The notes under the pieces: model-generated
Databases searched by the model: none
Seen by the model: only the letters and a program-made list of their open reading frames with translations
Told to the model about the DNA's origin: nothing
In this document: one piece after another, positions 38,631 through 51,416 of the stretch
Layout of the letters: the number at the start of each line of letters is the position of its first letter
Position numbering within the stretch: the first letter of the stretch is position 1
Made by a program: the position numbers and the translations under genes
From: Linnemannia hyalina
Lineage: Eukaryota; Mortierellomycota; Mortierellomycetes; Mortierellales; Mortierellaceae
Direction: 5' to 3'
Assembly (NCBI GenBank): GCA_019671135.1
Contig: JAHRHY010000003.1
Coordinates: 1,364,001 to 1,428,000, forward strand
Length of the DNA: 64,000 nucleotides

Positions 38631-39769
38631 ATGGTACGACTCGCCGTCAGCAGGATGCTCGGGAATTTGGCCTTATTGAACAGGACACTAACGTCTGAGG
38701 AGTAAACTTTGCTTGTCTGACGCTTTTAACTAGGCAACGACAGACCGACAGAATCTCTTGTCGGGCGCAGAGCCCATGGGCAACAACCAGCTAGAGCCAG
38801 ACCTTGAGGCTGGCAACCAGGCTTCTCTCTTGAAGCAGTCAAGGTACGTAGGCACTGGAGCCTTTCGACTGATATCGAGAAGGAAGGCGCTGCACGCATA
38901 GACATTGATAGGAAAGCGATTAAGTCAAGGCGATAGTTTTCAAAGATGGTGGCTTCGCTAACAGTAGGAGTGCCAATGACGCCAACGGTTCAATGTTTAT
39001 ACAGGAGAGACCAGAGATTCGACATTACTAGGAGCTGAATCGGCGGTCAAGGAACTACATGTGTCTGATTGGGTAATATAGATACTGACCCAGACGAACG
39101 CATCTTCCTTTTGAACTCTCATAATATTAGCCACCCCATATGTTTAATCTTTCACTACCTCTTTCGCGTTGGCGCCATCTGCACCTACTTTTTCGGCACC
39201 TGGTTCACAGACAACTTTGTGTTGATCTTTGTTCTGTGTGTGTTGATGCTCGTCTTTGATTTCTGGACCGTTAAGAATGTTTCAGGACGCCTCTTGGTCG
39301 GCTTGCGCTGGTGGAGCGAAAACAAGGAGGACGGCACTACCACCTGGCTCTTTGAGTCGCGTGATGTAAGCGAAAGTGACGACTATTCAGAAACGAGCAC
39401 TATCATGTCCAAAGAACGATACTGACGTAATAGTCTACCTTTCAACGTTCGCTCTCATAGCCAAGCCGGCCACTCAACCCGGTGGACTCTCGCCTCTTCT
39501 GGACCGGACTGTATGTCGCCCCTGCTGTGTGGGTCGTCTTTGGCATTCTCTGCATCTTGACTTTCAAGCTCACATGGCTCGTGATTGTGGCCGTTGCGTT
39601 GGCATTGAACTTTGCCAATGTCATTGGATACACGCAGTGCGACAAGGATGCCAAACAAAAGTGGGCGACTGGATTCGCCTCCAACATGTTGGGTGGTTCA
39701 GGCGCTGGAGGCATCATGGGCGGATTGATGAGCCGAGGTATCACTCGCATGGCCGGATCCATGTTCTAG
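38631..39769 (+). CDS. TVP23: Golgi membrane protein TVP23 (FAM18 family)
   Basis: Late-Golgi/TGN multi-pass protein involved in vesicle traffic. Exons: 38631-38633 (only the ATG), 38734-38843, 39131-39365 and 39461-39769, total 218 residues. The third exon reads SHPICLIFHYLFRVGAICTY and later DFWTVKNVSGRLLVGLRWW. The fourth reads NPVDSRLFWTGLYVAPAVW and GYTQCDKDAKQKWATG, all TVP23 signatures. Four TM helices with a conserved cytosolic KNVSGR loop are visible. The Gly-rich end (GGSGAGGIMGGLMSRG) is usual. The start-codon exon is unusual but gives the natural N-terminus MATTDRQNLLSGAEP; no other in-frame ATG would supply that segment except the internal Met of PMGNN. Confidence 0.9.
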
Positions 39770-40172
39770 ATATAGACGATATACCTATGAAACTAACGAG
39801 CGGCTAAGGATAAATAAAAAGAAAAGGTTATGCAGTGAAACTTGTAACTATGATAGATTGATGAGAGATTGCTATGCAAATACTGACGTTTTGTTTAGAT
39901 GCACCGTGCATCCATTCGTGTTTAATGTGGGTGTGCGGTTGAATTCTGCCTATGTCCGAGACCAATCGAAAAAAAGGTCGCGAAGAACGGTTGATTTTTG
40001 CACAATTCAGCCACTGAAACAATGGTTGCGCGATGGCTTTCTCTGTCGCGGTTTGTACTTAATGTGTTTTGTGCGCTTTGTGTGGTTTGTGTACTGGACA
40101 GTACTTTGTGTACTTTGTGCCAGCCTAGACCTTTGTACCTCCCTCTCCTTTCTTTTTTGTATTTCTTGTCAG
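39770..40172. other. Intergenic between TVP23 and aldo/keto reductase
   Basis: AATAAA-type signal just after TVP23 (about 39813), then T/G-rich DNA leading into the reductase leader. No gene supported. Confidence 0.5.
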
Positions 40173-41711
40173 ATGAAGCTGCTCGCTCATTCATCTCCTC
40201 TTCTTCTTCGTCTTCATCACTTTTCCCGCATCCCTTCTTCACACACCACCCGCAAACTTTCGCTTCTGCGCTCACTTTGCACTCCCACCCACACCTCGCC
40301 CATACACCGAACTTTTAGCACCACTCCTCCTATCAAAAACATGGCCTCAATACACACCGACAGTGCCCCCGTTGGCAACCCCCAGGCAGCCGGCATCATC
40401 TACGTCCAAGGCGTGCCCACTCCAGAAACCCGACTGACCCTCGGCGGAGCCATCTCCGTCTCTCCCATGGCTATCGGCACTTGGGCATGGGGTGTAAGCG
40501 AGAGACTGACAAAACGATACAAGTCTGCTGGCGGTTGACCTTATGCACGAAATATAGCTAAACTAGATTCTTCTGTGTTCAATCTAGGACCCTGTCTGGA
40601 ATTACAAGCCAGAGATGTTTGATGACATTGCTGCGACGTGGGATACGCTCCAGGCCGAACACTCAGGTATCAACTTTTTCGACACAGCCGAGGTCTACGG
40701 CAAAGGTGAATCGGAAAACATCATTGGTAGACTGCTCAAGAAGAACCGGCAGGAGGGAAAGCCCCTTCCTATTATCGCCACCAAGTTCATTCCTTACCCT
40801 TGGAAATGGAGGTAAGAAAAGCTGGGCTCTTGTTGACATATTGCGAATATCTCTGTATGATACCCTGTCTAATCACTCCATCCACGTTCTCTGTTCCAAC
40901 ATTGTGTAGCTACCCAAGCTCCCTCTTGGGCGCCCTCAAGGGATCGATCGAGAGACTCGGCGTCGATGTCGTTGACCTGTACCAGATCCATGGCCCTATC
41001 CACCTTCGCAGCATCGAAGTCGTTGCCGATGCTCTTGCCGAGGCTGTCAAGCTAGGACTTGTCAAGTCTGTTGGTGTCTCGAACTATTCCATCGACCAGA
41101 TGGTGCGCATGCACGCCGCTTTGGCCAAACACGGCATCCAATTGGCCACGAACCAGGTCGAGTTCTCATTGCTCCGTCGCTACCCTGAAACATCAGGTAT
41201 GATCGCCAAGTGCCACGAACTCGGCGTTGCCGTTCTGGCATACTCGCCCTTGGGCATGGGTCGACTCACTGGAAAGTACACCGCCGAGAACCCTCCTCCC
41301 TCGGGCCGCAGGTTCTCGAACTACCCTATGACTGAGTTGACTCCCTTACTGGCTGTCATCGAGAAGATTGCCAAGGAGCATGATGTCCCAATGAGTGCTG
41401 GTAAGTGTGCTAATGCCCTACTGGGTAACATGCAACAATGGAACAATGTGCTCATGCCTATGATACGCGTCAACATGCAAAATTAGGTCTTTGTAATATT
41501 CCTAACATATTTCACCTGTGTCCATTGTTCGATAGTCGCTCTCAACTACACCATTGCCAAGGGCGCCATTCCTCTGGGAGGAGCCAGAAACCCTGATCAA
41601 GCTCGCCAGAACGTCAAGGCTTTCGGTTGGAGACTCTCGGACAAGGAGGTCGAGGAACTCGATGGCGTTGCACTCATCGGTGACAAGGGTATGTTCTGGC
41701 AGCATGGATAA
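40173..41711 (+). CDS. Aldo/keto reductase, probable mitochondrial form
   Basis: NADPH-dependent oxidoreductase of the AKR superfamily (pyridoxal reductase / plant-type subfamily). Exons 40173-40493, 40588-40811, 40910-41400 and 41536-41711 join in phase to 403 residues. Catalytic tetrad: Asp and Tyr in NFFDTAEVYGKGESE, Lys in IIATKF and His in LYQIHGP. Substrate-loop and cofactor motifs: KSVGVSNYS, NQVEFSLLRR, AVLAYSPLGMGRL and AIPLGGARNPDQ. The first 56 residues are Arg/Ser/Thr-rich without acidic residues and include RTFSTTPP, typical of a mitochondrial presequence. A second in-frame ATG at 40341 (MASIHTDSAP) would give a cytosolic form, so dual targeting is possible. The natural substrate cannot be told. 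Confidence 0.88.
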
Positions 41712-43050
41712 GGGGATGTCGCACTGCGATTGTACGCCACTCCTTCATTCTCTACCTTGATTTTCCATAACCCTCACCTGCAGTTTCAATAAAGCCCAAG
41801 ATGCATTGCATTCCAGCTATCTTTCACTGGGTAAAGATGACAGCATGTTGATGACAGCTTCATACGTGACCAAGGACGTAGCATTAGCGATTTCTCGATT
41901 TGAATCATCTCAGCGTTGTGTGCGAAACTCTTTTTAACAAAACAGAGAAATTGACAAACAAACAAACAGCGAACGCGCGACCCTTGTCCCTCACTAAGCT
42001 CTAGCTTACTAGTTTATGTAGAAGAACAGGAAATCGCATGAAGGTGAACAAGTAATAGGTTACACGGTTATCAAAGACGACTTAGACTCACCGGTCCCTA
42101 TTTCTGCTTTTTCTTTCTACCGCTATTTTGGAGGGTCCTTCATTCCTTTCTTGGCAACAGCCTTTGGCTGGGGGATATGTGCACGTTTGCTGCGCGATCT
42201 ATTAGAATAGTGCCGTGGCAAGTCGACTTTTGCCTTCAGCTGCCATCTCCTCCCTCTTTTTATCATTGTCTGTGAAGGTTATTGTCGCAGTCCCCTTACA
42301 TTGTTGTGTCATTGCACGGCTGCTTGGTTAATTCTATCTTTTTTGGAAGCGGCGGAAAGACAGGGCTTTTTGTTGTGAATTGATAGGGGGGCGGGTTGTG
42401 CGTGCGTGTACGTTTTGAGCGATCGAGTGGGGGATAAATGGGATAGAGTATTATGGGGGTACCAGAGGGCCAAGGAATAGACAAAGACATGGGGGGAAAG
42501 AGTCGAGAGCCACAAAGGTGGGCTGAGATAGAGAAGAGCGATAATGGGTCAAGGAAAATACGAAAGATCCGCTGCTGCGTTATGGAGGAACGTCCGGGGA
42601 GGAGAGGCAGGGAAATGAACCCTCTCGTGGTGACAAACCGGTTGTGCCTGAGTTGAGCTTCTTCATCTTTTTAATTCCCTTTGATCGATCACCATCATTT
42701 TCACCACACCACACTTATTTTATCCTTCTTGTCCATCCATCCCTTCTAGATTCCTCCTCTTTTGTCTCTTTGTTCCTTCCTTCCTCCCTCCCTCCCTCCT
42801 TCCTATTCCCCTGTTTGTTCCCCCTCTACCGGGAATCCCCTCCCTCTTCGTCCTTCTTTGTCGACTTTAATTCTATTTTTTATTCTCACCTTCAACTTCT
42901 TCAAGTCATCCCCTCCCTCCCTCCTCCATTCACCCATTCTTCGTCATTCCATTCCATCCCATCCTCATACCAACACTACCACTTTCACCACCTCCTCCTT
43001 CCCCAACTCCCTCTCTCCTCACCTTCCCTCTCAGTGTTGATCACTTGGCC
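41712..43050. other. 1.3-kb intergenic region
   Basis: AATAAA at about 41788 marks the reductase 3' end. From about 42660 to 43040 the plus strand is almost pure C/T, the leader of the ABC transporter. No gene supported between. Confidence 0.55.
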
Positions 43051-46000
43051 ATGGCCACAATCAACACCATGGACTCGACTGCACAAGTCCACGACTCAGG
43101 TACGACCAACAACCTACCTCACACCCCCTTGCGCCCTTATTCCTTTCCTTTTTCTCTCTCCCCCCTCTTCACCCCTTGTCCGTTGGTCTACCGTTCCTGT
43201 GTGGGCAGTAATCGATGGCACAGTAGATCTGAATACTCACCCCCATCCTTCCTATCGACTCTCTTCCTCCTTTCCCCTCCCCTTCATCTCATGCAGTGAC
43301 TATCACTACCAGCAGTAGCAGCCATAGCAGGAACAACGACATTGATCACGCCATGGACAACGCTCCCAAGACAGGACGCAAGTCCTTCCAGTTCCGCGCC
43401 TTGGTAAAAAAAAAAGCAACAACCACCCCTTTCTTTTCAGTGAAATTGAGCGAGATCAAAAGCAATACCACACTTCATGAAACTAACTTTGCGCCCACCC
43501 TCACTTGAATTATTGGACCCGGATAATCTTTGAACGTTATGAAATATAGGGCCGGAAAACGCTTTCTTATCAACGTCGCCAAGTGTTTGTCAATATATGC
43601 TGTATTGGCCTGTGCCCCATTCTGATGGTCCTCATTGCGGGTGCGATGGGTATCGGCATCACCCACCTGATCGACAACCTCGGCAACCCTGCAGGTACAG
43701 TACCTTCTCCACCGTACACATTGCACCTTCTGGCCCCTGCACATCATCGTTCAATTGTCTGTGCATCCAGTTTGGGACACAGAGAATTCTCAACGTCCAA
43801 AAAAATGTCCGATCGATCGTTTATTTTTTTGGCCAGGCATATCTGGAGTCGTGTCTCGGGTTTAAGCCGCATGAACTTTTATCGTCTCAATTGCACCTTC
43901 AGCTGTACTCTAAACACACGTTCATCATTGATCATGCCTATCATAATTAGACTACCTGCTGTGCTCAGATGTCAATGCAATGACGCCCCAGGGTTTCCCC
44001 ATGGTCCCTACCACCAAAAAGCAAGTCGTCGACTTCCCTACCTCGCCTGGCTCTGAAATCCCCAACGCTAAAAAGGATGCAACCATCAACCACGTCAATT
44101 GGTACGTTATCACTGGATCCCTCGGATTCGGAGCCGCCCCCACCATCTCTGCCGACAGTTGTGTCTGGTGGTTCGAAAAGGACTACCCTTACTCGTCGCC
44201 CTATGCCGTCAACCCCAACATCACCACCCCCGGCGCCAACCTCGACAGCACCTACAAGCCCCAGCCTGTTGGCGGTTGGTTGGGCCCCGTAGAACTGGCT
44301 GTTCCTATTGATCTCACTTCCCAGCAAATGTATCCCATGGTCCTCGCAGCCGACAACACCGGTGGTCAAATGGGCACCCGTCCCAGGCAGCCTCAGGTCG
44401 ACCCCAAGAGCGGCAACTTAACGGGAGACCCATTCGGAACTGGACTTTTGGGCGCGATGGATACACGTTACTTCGCCAACATTACAACGAACACCGCAAC
44501 TGGATTCCCAGCAGTTACCGGCTTCCAACCTGTGCCATTCTACGAACAGATCAAGGGAGTCGATGCGGACGTTGATGACGCGCTGACTGGTCAGATCAGG
44601 GTACTCGTCGATGGTTTGGCGCGTGTTGACAAGTCAGCGCTGCTCTCCAAAGAGCCAGACCCAGGGCAGTTGGTCCAGTACTATTCGCAAATTGGAGCTC
44701 TCGTTCAGAACATGCCCATCGGAGCCTTGATCTTCAACGCCATTGATGCCGTCGCCAGAAAATTCGATTACACTCTGCAGATTGGAACAGATATTCGTCT
44801 AGCCCAGGCTGCCAACTACCCCAACCGTGGTTTCCGTCTGATGCAACAGCACACCGCTCTTTCCAACGCCATCTGTAAGTAGCACCGCCATGCATTTGCG
44901 ATTCAACACGCTAACTCCGTACTATGACGCATCAAGCTAATCAAAACGTTCATGTTAATAGTGAAAACATCCACGACTGCCAATGCTACCAGGATCACCC
45001 ACGGTTTCCGCGGCATGCCCCAATTGTTCTCCTCCAAAGCCGAGATTCCCATCGCCTCCATGGTCGGGCGTATCTTGTATCCCTTTGGTGTTTCCTTCTT
45101 GCTGCCTATTTTCGTCATCACTCTCGTCAAAGAGAAGGAGGACCGCATTCTTGTCATGATGCGCATGGTAAGCTTTAAGATTTCAGATTTAATGTCGTTC
45201 ACCTCGGCGCGCGTGAAAACGCGTACAATTTCTAATTTTGTAATTCTTTTTGACTCTGTTTCAATAGAGTGGCCTCAAGTCGATCACATACTACATTGCC
45301 CACTATATCCACTTTTACATCCTCCACGTCATCTCCTCGATCATGTTCGTCATTGCAGGAATTGCCTTCAGCATGCCCTTCTTTACAAGGATCGAGGCGG
45401 GTGTCTTTATCCTCTTGTTCTTTCTCTGGGGTCACGTCCAAATTGCTCTGGCCTTCTTCCTGTCTTGCTTCTTCAGCAAGTCGCGCACAGCCTTGGTTAT
45501 TGTGTTCTTGCTGGTTCTCTGCGGTGTCATCGTCTCTCTTGCCACCGAGAGTATCTTTATGGATGACCCAGCTCCTCTTGGATACTTCGTCTGGCCCGCC
45601 TTTGCCTTCTACCGCGCTCTGTCGGTGATGAACCGGTCGAGTTACGATTCGAGCTACCAGCCCTACAAAATGTCTGACCTCAAAGGATCGGACGAGGTCC
45701 TCCAGGTCATGATTGCCTTGGTTATTGCCACTTTTGTCTTCCTCGCTTTGGCCTTCTACCTGACCGAGGTTCTCCCCACTGAGTTTGGCGTCCGTCAACC
45801 CTGGCACTTTATCTTCTCAGGCCCTTACAAGAAGTTGTTTGGCAAGAAGGAGGACAAGAAGATTGCAGGTGACATCGAGGGCCAGCGTCGCAATGATCGC
45901 ACTGGATCGCAGCGAGAGATTGTTCAGGGAGAGATCCCCTTGGATCCTGAGGAGGTCCAGTTCGAGGATGGAGATGTCAAGCAGGAGCGTCTCCGTGTCC

Positions 46001-47061
46001 TCCATGACGAATTTGCTCCAGATTCGCCCTTGGTCATGAAGAACATGCGCAAGATCTATCCCAGCAACGGCAAGCTTGCTGTTAAAAACGTTACATTCGC
46101 CGTCGAAAAGGACACCATCTTTGGTCTCTTGGGACCCAACGGTGCTGGAAAGACCTCGTTGATCCACATTTTGACTGGATTGTACGAGCCGACCCAAGGA
46201 TGGGCCCGTTTGGCAGGCTATGAGCTGGATACCGAGATCAAGGATGTCTACCGCAACATTGGCGTTTGCCCCCAGCACGATATTCTTTGGGACGATCTGG
46301 TAAGATTCATTTGCTAAGATGTATTTGCTCCTGTAGTATGTTTACTGTACTCTAACACCCTCTTCATGATTACTGTGACATAGACTGTTGGCGAACATCT
46401 CTACTTCTATGCCCGTCTCAAGGGTATTGTTGCTGCCGATGAGCGCGCCGCTGTCTTGTCATCACTGAACGCTGTTTCCTTGATGCCATTTGAGAACCGC
46501 TTGACCAAGGGACTTAGTGGTGGTGAGAAGCGCCGTTTGTCGATCGCCATTGCTCTGGTCGGTAACCCCGGTATTGTCTTCTTGGATGAGCCCACGACTG
46601 GACTCGATATTTCCGTCCGTCGTCTTATCTGGGATATTATCTCGCATGCCAAGCAGGGACGTACCATCATTCTGACGACCCACTCGATGGAGGAGGCCGA
46701 GATTTTGTGCGCGCGCATTGGTATCATGGCCAAGGGTACGTTGCGCTGCATTGGAGGTCAGATCCGCCTCAAGGAGCTGTATGGTCGTGGCTTCAAGATT
46801 ACTTTTGCTTGCCGCCCCGAGAATGTTGACCGTGCTTCGGCCTACATTGCATCGTTGCTGCCGTCGACGGCCAAGAGGCTCGATGCCTTTGTGACCTCGG
46901 AGTCGTGGGAGTTTGAGACCAGCCCTGGGTTGATCCAGCGGTTGTTTGAGGATATTGAGGCCCACAAGCACGAGCACGGCATTGATGACTGGGGCTTGAG
47001 CCAGACCACGCTGGAGGAGGTCTTCCTGAGGATCATCCAGGATGCCGATGCTGACGCCTAG
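43051..47061 (+). CDS. ABCA-type half transporter (lipid-type ABC protein)
   Basis: Single TMD-NBD ATP-binding cassette protein of subfamily A, a group generally moving lipids. Short N-terminal exons (MATINTMDSTAQVHDS..., KTGRKSFQFRAL) precede GRKTLSYQRRQVFVN and TM1, then a large extracytosolic domain (about 43975-44880). TMs 2-6 lie at about 45050-45800. The NBD has Walker A GLLGPNGAGKTS, Q-loop CPQHDILWDDL, signature GLSGGEKRRLS, Walker B GIVFLDEPTTGLD and the H-loop THSMEEAE, all intact. The C-terminal regulatory segment TTLEEVFLRI is the ABCA type. Only one NBD is present, so it should dimerise; full ABCAs have two. About eight exons. The start is the first ATG with a coding-like N-terminus (43051). 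Confidence 0.92.
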
Positions 47062-47295
47062 ACTTGATATTTCTACATTCTCCATACCCCATCTCTTCAT
47101 GAACAACTAAATAATAATGAAATTGTAACACGTTCTTCCAGACACTTTTGTGGCTGAGTTGGACAACGATTTGCATAAAAAGCGACCGAGTGCTTATCTC
47201 TTCTTGTCACTTTCACCCATTTGCCACCATTGTTCGTCCTTCCCCCTTTACCTCACTTCACTCTTTTTCATTTCGGTGATTCGCCTCGCATGGAA
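47062..47295. other. Short intergenic spacer
   Basis: ABCA 3' flank and a T/C-rich promoter stretch; nothing else seen. Confidence 0.4.
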
Positions 47296-49896
47296 TGGAT
47301 CAGGAGATCGAGGCTCAGGCAAAAGAGTTTATTGCTTTCCTAGAGCAATGCAGGCAACAGCCGTAAGTGTTCTTGCTCCACCGTCAGCTCCCCATCTCAT
47401 TCGAACACGCGTTTGCCAACCTGCTGTTTCAAGGACAAACCTGCGTCACCATGTTTCTAGCTAACCTAAGGATACCTCTATTGTTCTCTTGCAAATCTAG
47501 TCGCGCAAAGGCAACCTCAGAACTCAACGCGAGTCTCAATCACCTACACACGTTCCTGACGACCATCCAACCCCTTATTGAGCCCTGGCCCATCACAAAT
47601 GACCCAACCATCGATTCCATGACCGTCCACGCCTCGGAACTCTATCCGACTCTGGGCGTACTTCTGGAGATGCTTTGCAGGAACCCTGTTGTCATCGCCT
47701 CTGTGTCTTCGAGAGGACTTGCAGATGTGGTGGCTCAATCGGTTATCAAGTTTTCGGCCAGGACTGGTGGCAATCCTGCTGTCGGTGCAGGATCGAAAGG
47801 CGCAATGACAGTTTCTCCTTCTGTGGAGCAGTCGTGGCGAGCTGCACGGATGCGTGATATGTTTCGAGCGCAACAACAACAGCAGGACGGATTGGGCAAG
47901 AGGAAGAGGAATTGCGCGGGTGGATCTAGTAATCGACACCTTCCCCATTCTGAACAGAATGGGTCGATAGAGACGAAGAGTGATCCATTTCAGGATATGT
48001 TCAAGGTTTCGGACAAGGAGTTGAAGGAGAGGGAGATAGAACAGACTTTGGAGACCATGGCCGGCAACCTGAAGATCTTACAGGATCATGTTGCGAAAAC
48101 AGAGTTGACAGAGACCGCGTGGTCTTCACTGGTACGTACTTCTATACTTCTATCAAAAGCATGTGGAAAGTGCAACGACAACTTCAATGATTGTTTTTTA
48201 TGTCGCTGAAAGATGTATTGCTTTTGTTCATAGGTAACATGGAACCGGCAGCTGTCAGAGCTGTGTGTACCTTTGGTATCGACACCAAGTGCAACAGAGC
48301 TCTTAGAAGACATTATCAGGACTGCATACGTACTCTATTCCAAACGTCCGCAGGGTGCCTCAGGACTTGTGCTGCTGTGTCTCGTAAACTCGTCGTTCAT
48401 CGAGTCATTGATGATGCACCAGAGCGATGCTACTGTCTTTGCTGTGCTCAAGGACCGCCAAACACTTGCCCAGTATGTTACACGTCCAATTTCTATTCGT
48501 ACGATGTGCTCGTTTCGATGGCTCACCGTGTTTGGTTATTTGCGGATGACTAAAGCGCGCCTGTTCAATTAAATAGACTGTTGGTGATTTCTCCATTGGC
48601 ACGGCAAAGCTGCCTCGTGCAGTTCATCGACGGCGTCGTTCAGGACTGTGCTCATTCTCTGAATATCTATCAGAGTCGGCACCAGATCATACAGCGACAC
48701 TTTGAATCATCTCAGCTCTTGACATCCGCTCTCTCAGGACAACTTCCGAAGAGTCAGCACCGCCAATTGGTTGAGAAGATCCTGGAGGACTCTGCCGAGG
48801 TGGCGGGTGAAATTGATGATTGGCGGATTGTGCGGATTTGGGTATTGTTGATCGAGTGGATCTTGACGCGTCTTGGATCTGGAGAGTCTATGCACACTTT
48901 GCCTTTGGAATTTGACGCGTCGTTTTTGGATCAAGGTGCGAATCTTTGCGCCGTGATATCATCCGCATGCCGCATTGTCAACTGTTGCGATTCGGAACTT
49001 AAAGGGGCACCCAGTTCTCACGTTTCTGTCAATACTGCGGCAGTGTCTGAGATCGACGCTCTTTTGAAAATTCAGGATCGCTATGTCTTTGAGACTGCTC
49101 CACCACAAGAAATGGCTCTACGACGGAGGATGGTGTTCTTGATTGGATCTGCGGTCGCTTCAAGCAAAGGACTCTTGACATCCTTGATTCTTCAGCATAT
49201 CCTCTCTTTGGATAATGCCGATCTGCACCTCAAACAGGAACCCTCAGCTCCGTCTCAAGACACAACAACCCTACTGAACTTGCTCTCGCTACTGATATAT
49301 GGAGAATTGAGCAGCGCAAGCTCCCCAACTATTGGCCAACCATTCCTGGCACTACTGCGAGAGCTGCATGCAACCCTTCGCGTGTCAGAAATCAGCAACC
49401 CATACGACCTTCGCCTGGGAACTGTTGCAGACCTGGAAGGGATCTTCTCCAGGTGTGCGTCTTTCCTTCGACTCAACACTGTCGTCACTGCAGACATTGT
49501 CTGTGCGATCGTCATCTATAACGATCCCAATAATTACGCCTTTTGGCAGTCCGTGGTATGTACATGTATTTTTTTCCTCCTTGTTTGCACGCTCTCGTTC
49601 CTGGAAGAACCAATGACCCTTATTTACCGACTCGTTCTTTTTGTTGTACTCCTCTTTAGATTAGCACGATACTTCGGATACTCACAGGTTCAGAGTCGAC
49701 TTCAATGCTGACATCCTTGCCGGCGTTCATGGCTCGATTGCGGGACCTTTCAGAAATCATGGCAATACCTGGTCTTGCAAGAGCACTTGATACCCTTTTG
49801 GTAAAACCAGCTATGACAACAACAGCAATGACAGCAGCATCGGTATCATCTGCTGGCGTTGTCGCCGTGGACATTCTTGCTTTTTCGCAAAACTAA
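47296..49896 (+). CDS. Unrecognised large helical protein
   Basis: I do not recognise the family. The likely start is MDQEIEAQAKEFIAFLEQCR at 47296, a short exon ending at a GTAAGT donor (47363). The next acceptor is uncertain: AATCTAG before 47502 keeps the frame, but the skipped segment LPISFEHAFANLLFQ also looks coding-like. Later joins are clean: after WSSL at about 48132, at CTTGCCCA/ACTG (about 48473/48578), and VWQSV to ISTILRILTGSE (about 49555/49660). The product, near 800 residues, is almost wholly alpha-helical and Leu-rich with no TM. It has a Gln/basic patch (RAQQQQQDGLGKRKRN), hinting at a nuclear HEAT/ARM-like scaffold. A Mediator-tail-type subunit is conceivable but not shown. 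No stop or frameshift interrupts it. It ends 232 bp before the transposon ORF. Confidence 0.6.
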
Positions 49897-50127
49897 ATTA
49901 CGTCCAAAAAAACATAACAATATCACGTGCTTCAGTTTAGGGAGGTTTGGGTCTACAATAATAGTCCAAATGTACGTTGGCAGTCGTGCTTTTGAATGAA
50001 AATTACATTGTGCCGTGACTATTGTATATCGCAGTCCGGCTACTACTAAACTGCGTCACAAAGCGCGACCCACAAACCCTTCCATCAACCACGCACCTCT
50101 TCCATCAACCACACACCTCTTCAGTCA

Positions 50128-51416
50128 TGTCACAAGCAACATCAGACCTTCATCGCAAGCGTCAGCGGTCTCCAAGAAGCAATCGCGCACGCGACATCGA
50201 TCAACTTCACCCTGCTGTTGAAGAGCTTATCGCGCAGGCGGACACCAATATTGAAGACACAGATGAGAGGGACTCTGACAGCAACAACGACGATGAGACA
50301 AAGGACGAGGAGGTTGAAGATGACGTTGGTAACAGGAGAGAGACTGCAAGGGAGGGAACGAGCGACGGGACAGTTCGTCGTACACCGCAGCCTCGAGCAA
50401 CTACATTCAACGGTTTCAAGGACCCTGCTCATGAGCTTTTGCTACTAAAGGCTTTGGATGCGGTCAGGCCGTTCGGTATCCAACACGGACAAACACGAGC
50501 TGCTTGGTCGAGAGTTGTTCAGTATCTGAAGGATTATGATGACAAGGAACGAGCCGAAGGTCGCCCAACAGTGTTCGACGACGTCAATCCCTGTGTATGT
50601 CAAGCCAGATGGAAAAACTTGTCGAGCGAATATGCTGAGCACGAGGCCGCTATGCTGAGAGCTACTGGAGTCAATCCACAGATAGCCGACCGACTGAAGT
50701 ACATGCAGCCCGTGTACGAGTTTGAACAGGCCTGCAGGAAGACAGCCGATGATAACAAGGACAAAAGACATCGCAAGAAGGCGCGGACAGAGAGTAACCG
50801 AGTGGAAGGTCTTCTTTTGTTGGAAAGGTCTCGAACAGGCCCTGTTCGAGTAGTACCAGACCTGCTTCAGCCCATACAAGGCTCTATGTCAGGGACGGAG
50901 TCTGAGTCCAGTGTCTCCGTTATCTCCAATCATACCCCAAGGACTCCCGGGATGAGAAAACGGGCCATGACAACACTGTTGACACGGCAGCTTCAGGAAG
51001 CGAGCGCATTTTTAACGACCCAGGCCGAAAACCAGTGTAGGCAACTGGACATGATGATCGAGGATCGGGAGGAGCGAAGGAAGATGGAGGAAGAGCGAAG
51101 GAAGGTGGAGGAAGAGCGAAGGAAGACGGAGGAGGACACTAGGCGGGAACAGGCCGCAGTACAGGAGAGACAGCAGAAGGCGCTCATGGACTTGATGGCA
51201 TTGCAAACGGAGAGCATGGAGCGAATCGCCACCCAACAATCAAAAACCACGAAGGAGCAGGCGGCAAGCACGGAGCGCCTTATCCTCGCAATTATGGCGG
51301 GATTCAATAAAAAAAGATTGATTTATTCCAACACTTGTTCCATGATAGCTGGATGGATGTACTCTCGCAGTGTAGGAGGATCAATACCAAACTGCTCATT
51401 TATCTTAACACCATAG
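50128..51416 (+). CDS. Harbinger Myb/SANT-like DNA-binding protein
   Basis: Second gene of PIF/Harbinger elements; with the transposase it recognises the element ends and aids nuclear import. After an acidic/Ser-rich N-terminus comes the Myb-like block (LLKALDAVRPFG, RAAWSRVVQYLKDYDD, VCQARWKNLSSEYAEHEA), with the conserved Trp residues of a trihelix fold. A basic patch (DKRHRKKARTE) follows. The C-terminal 130 residues are a charged coiled coil with 7-residue RRKxEEE repeats (51060-51140). The start at 50128 (MSQATSDLHRKRQRS) is chosen; an in-frame ATG-like start at 50022 gives a poor hydrophobic leader. A short tandem repeat (CTTCCATCAACCAC x2) lies at 50080-50115 just upstream. Single exon. 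Confidence 0.8.
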
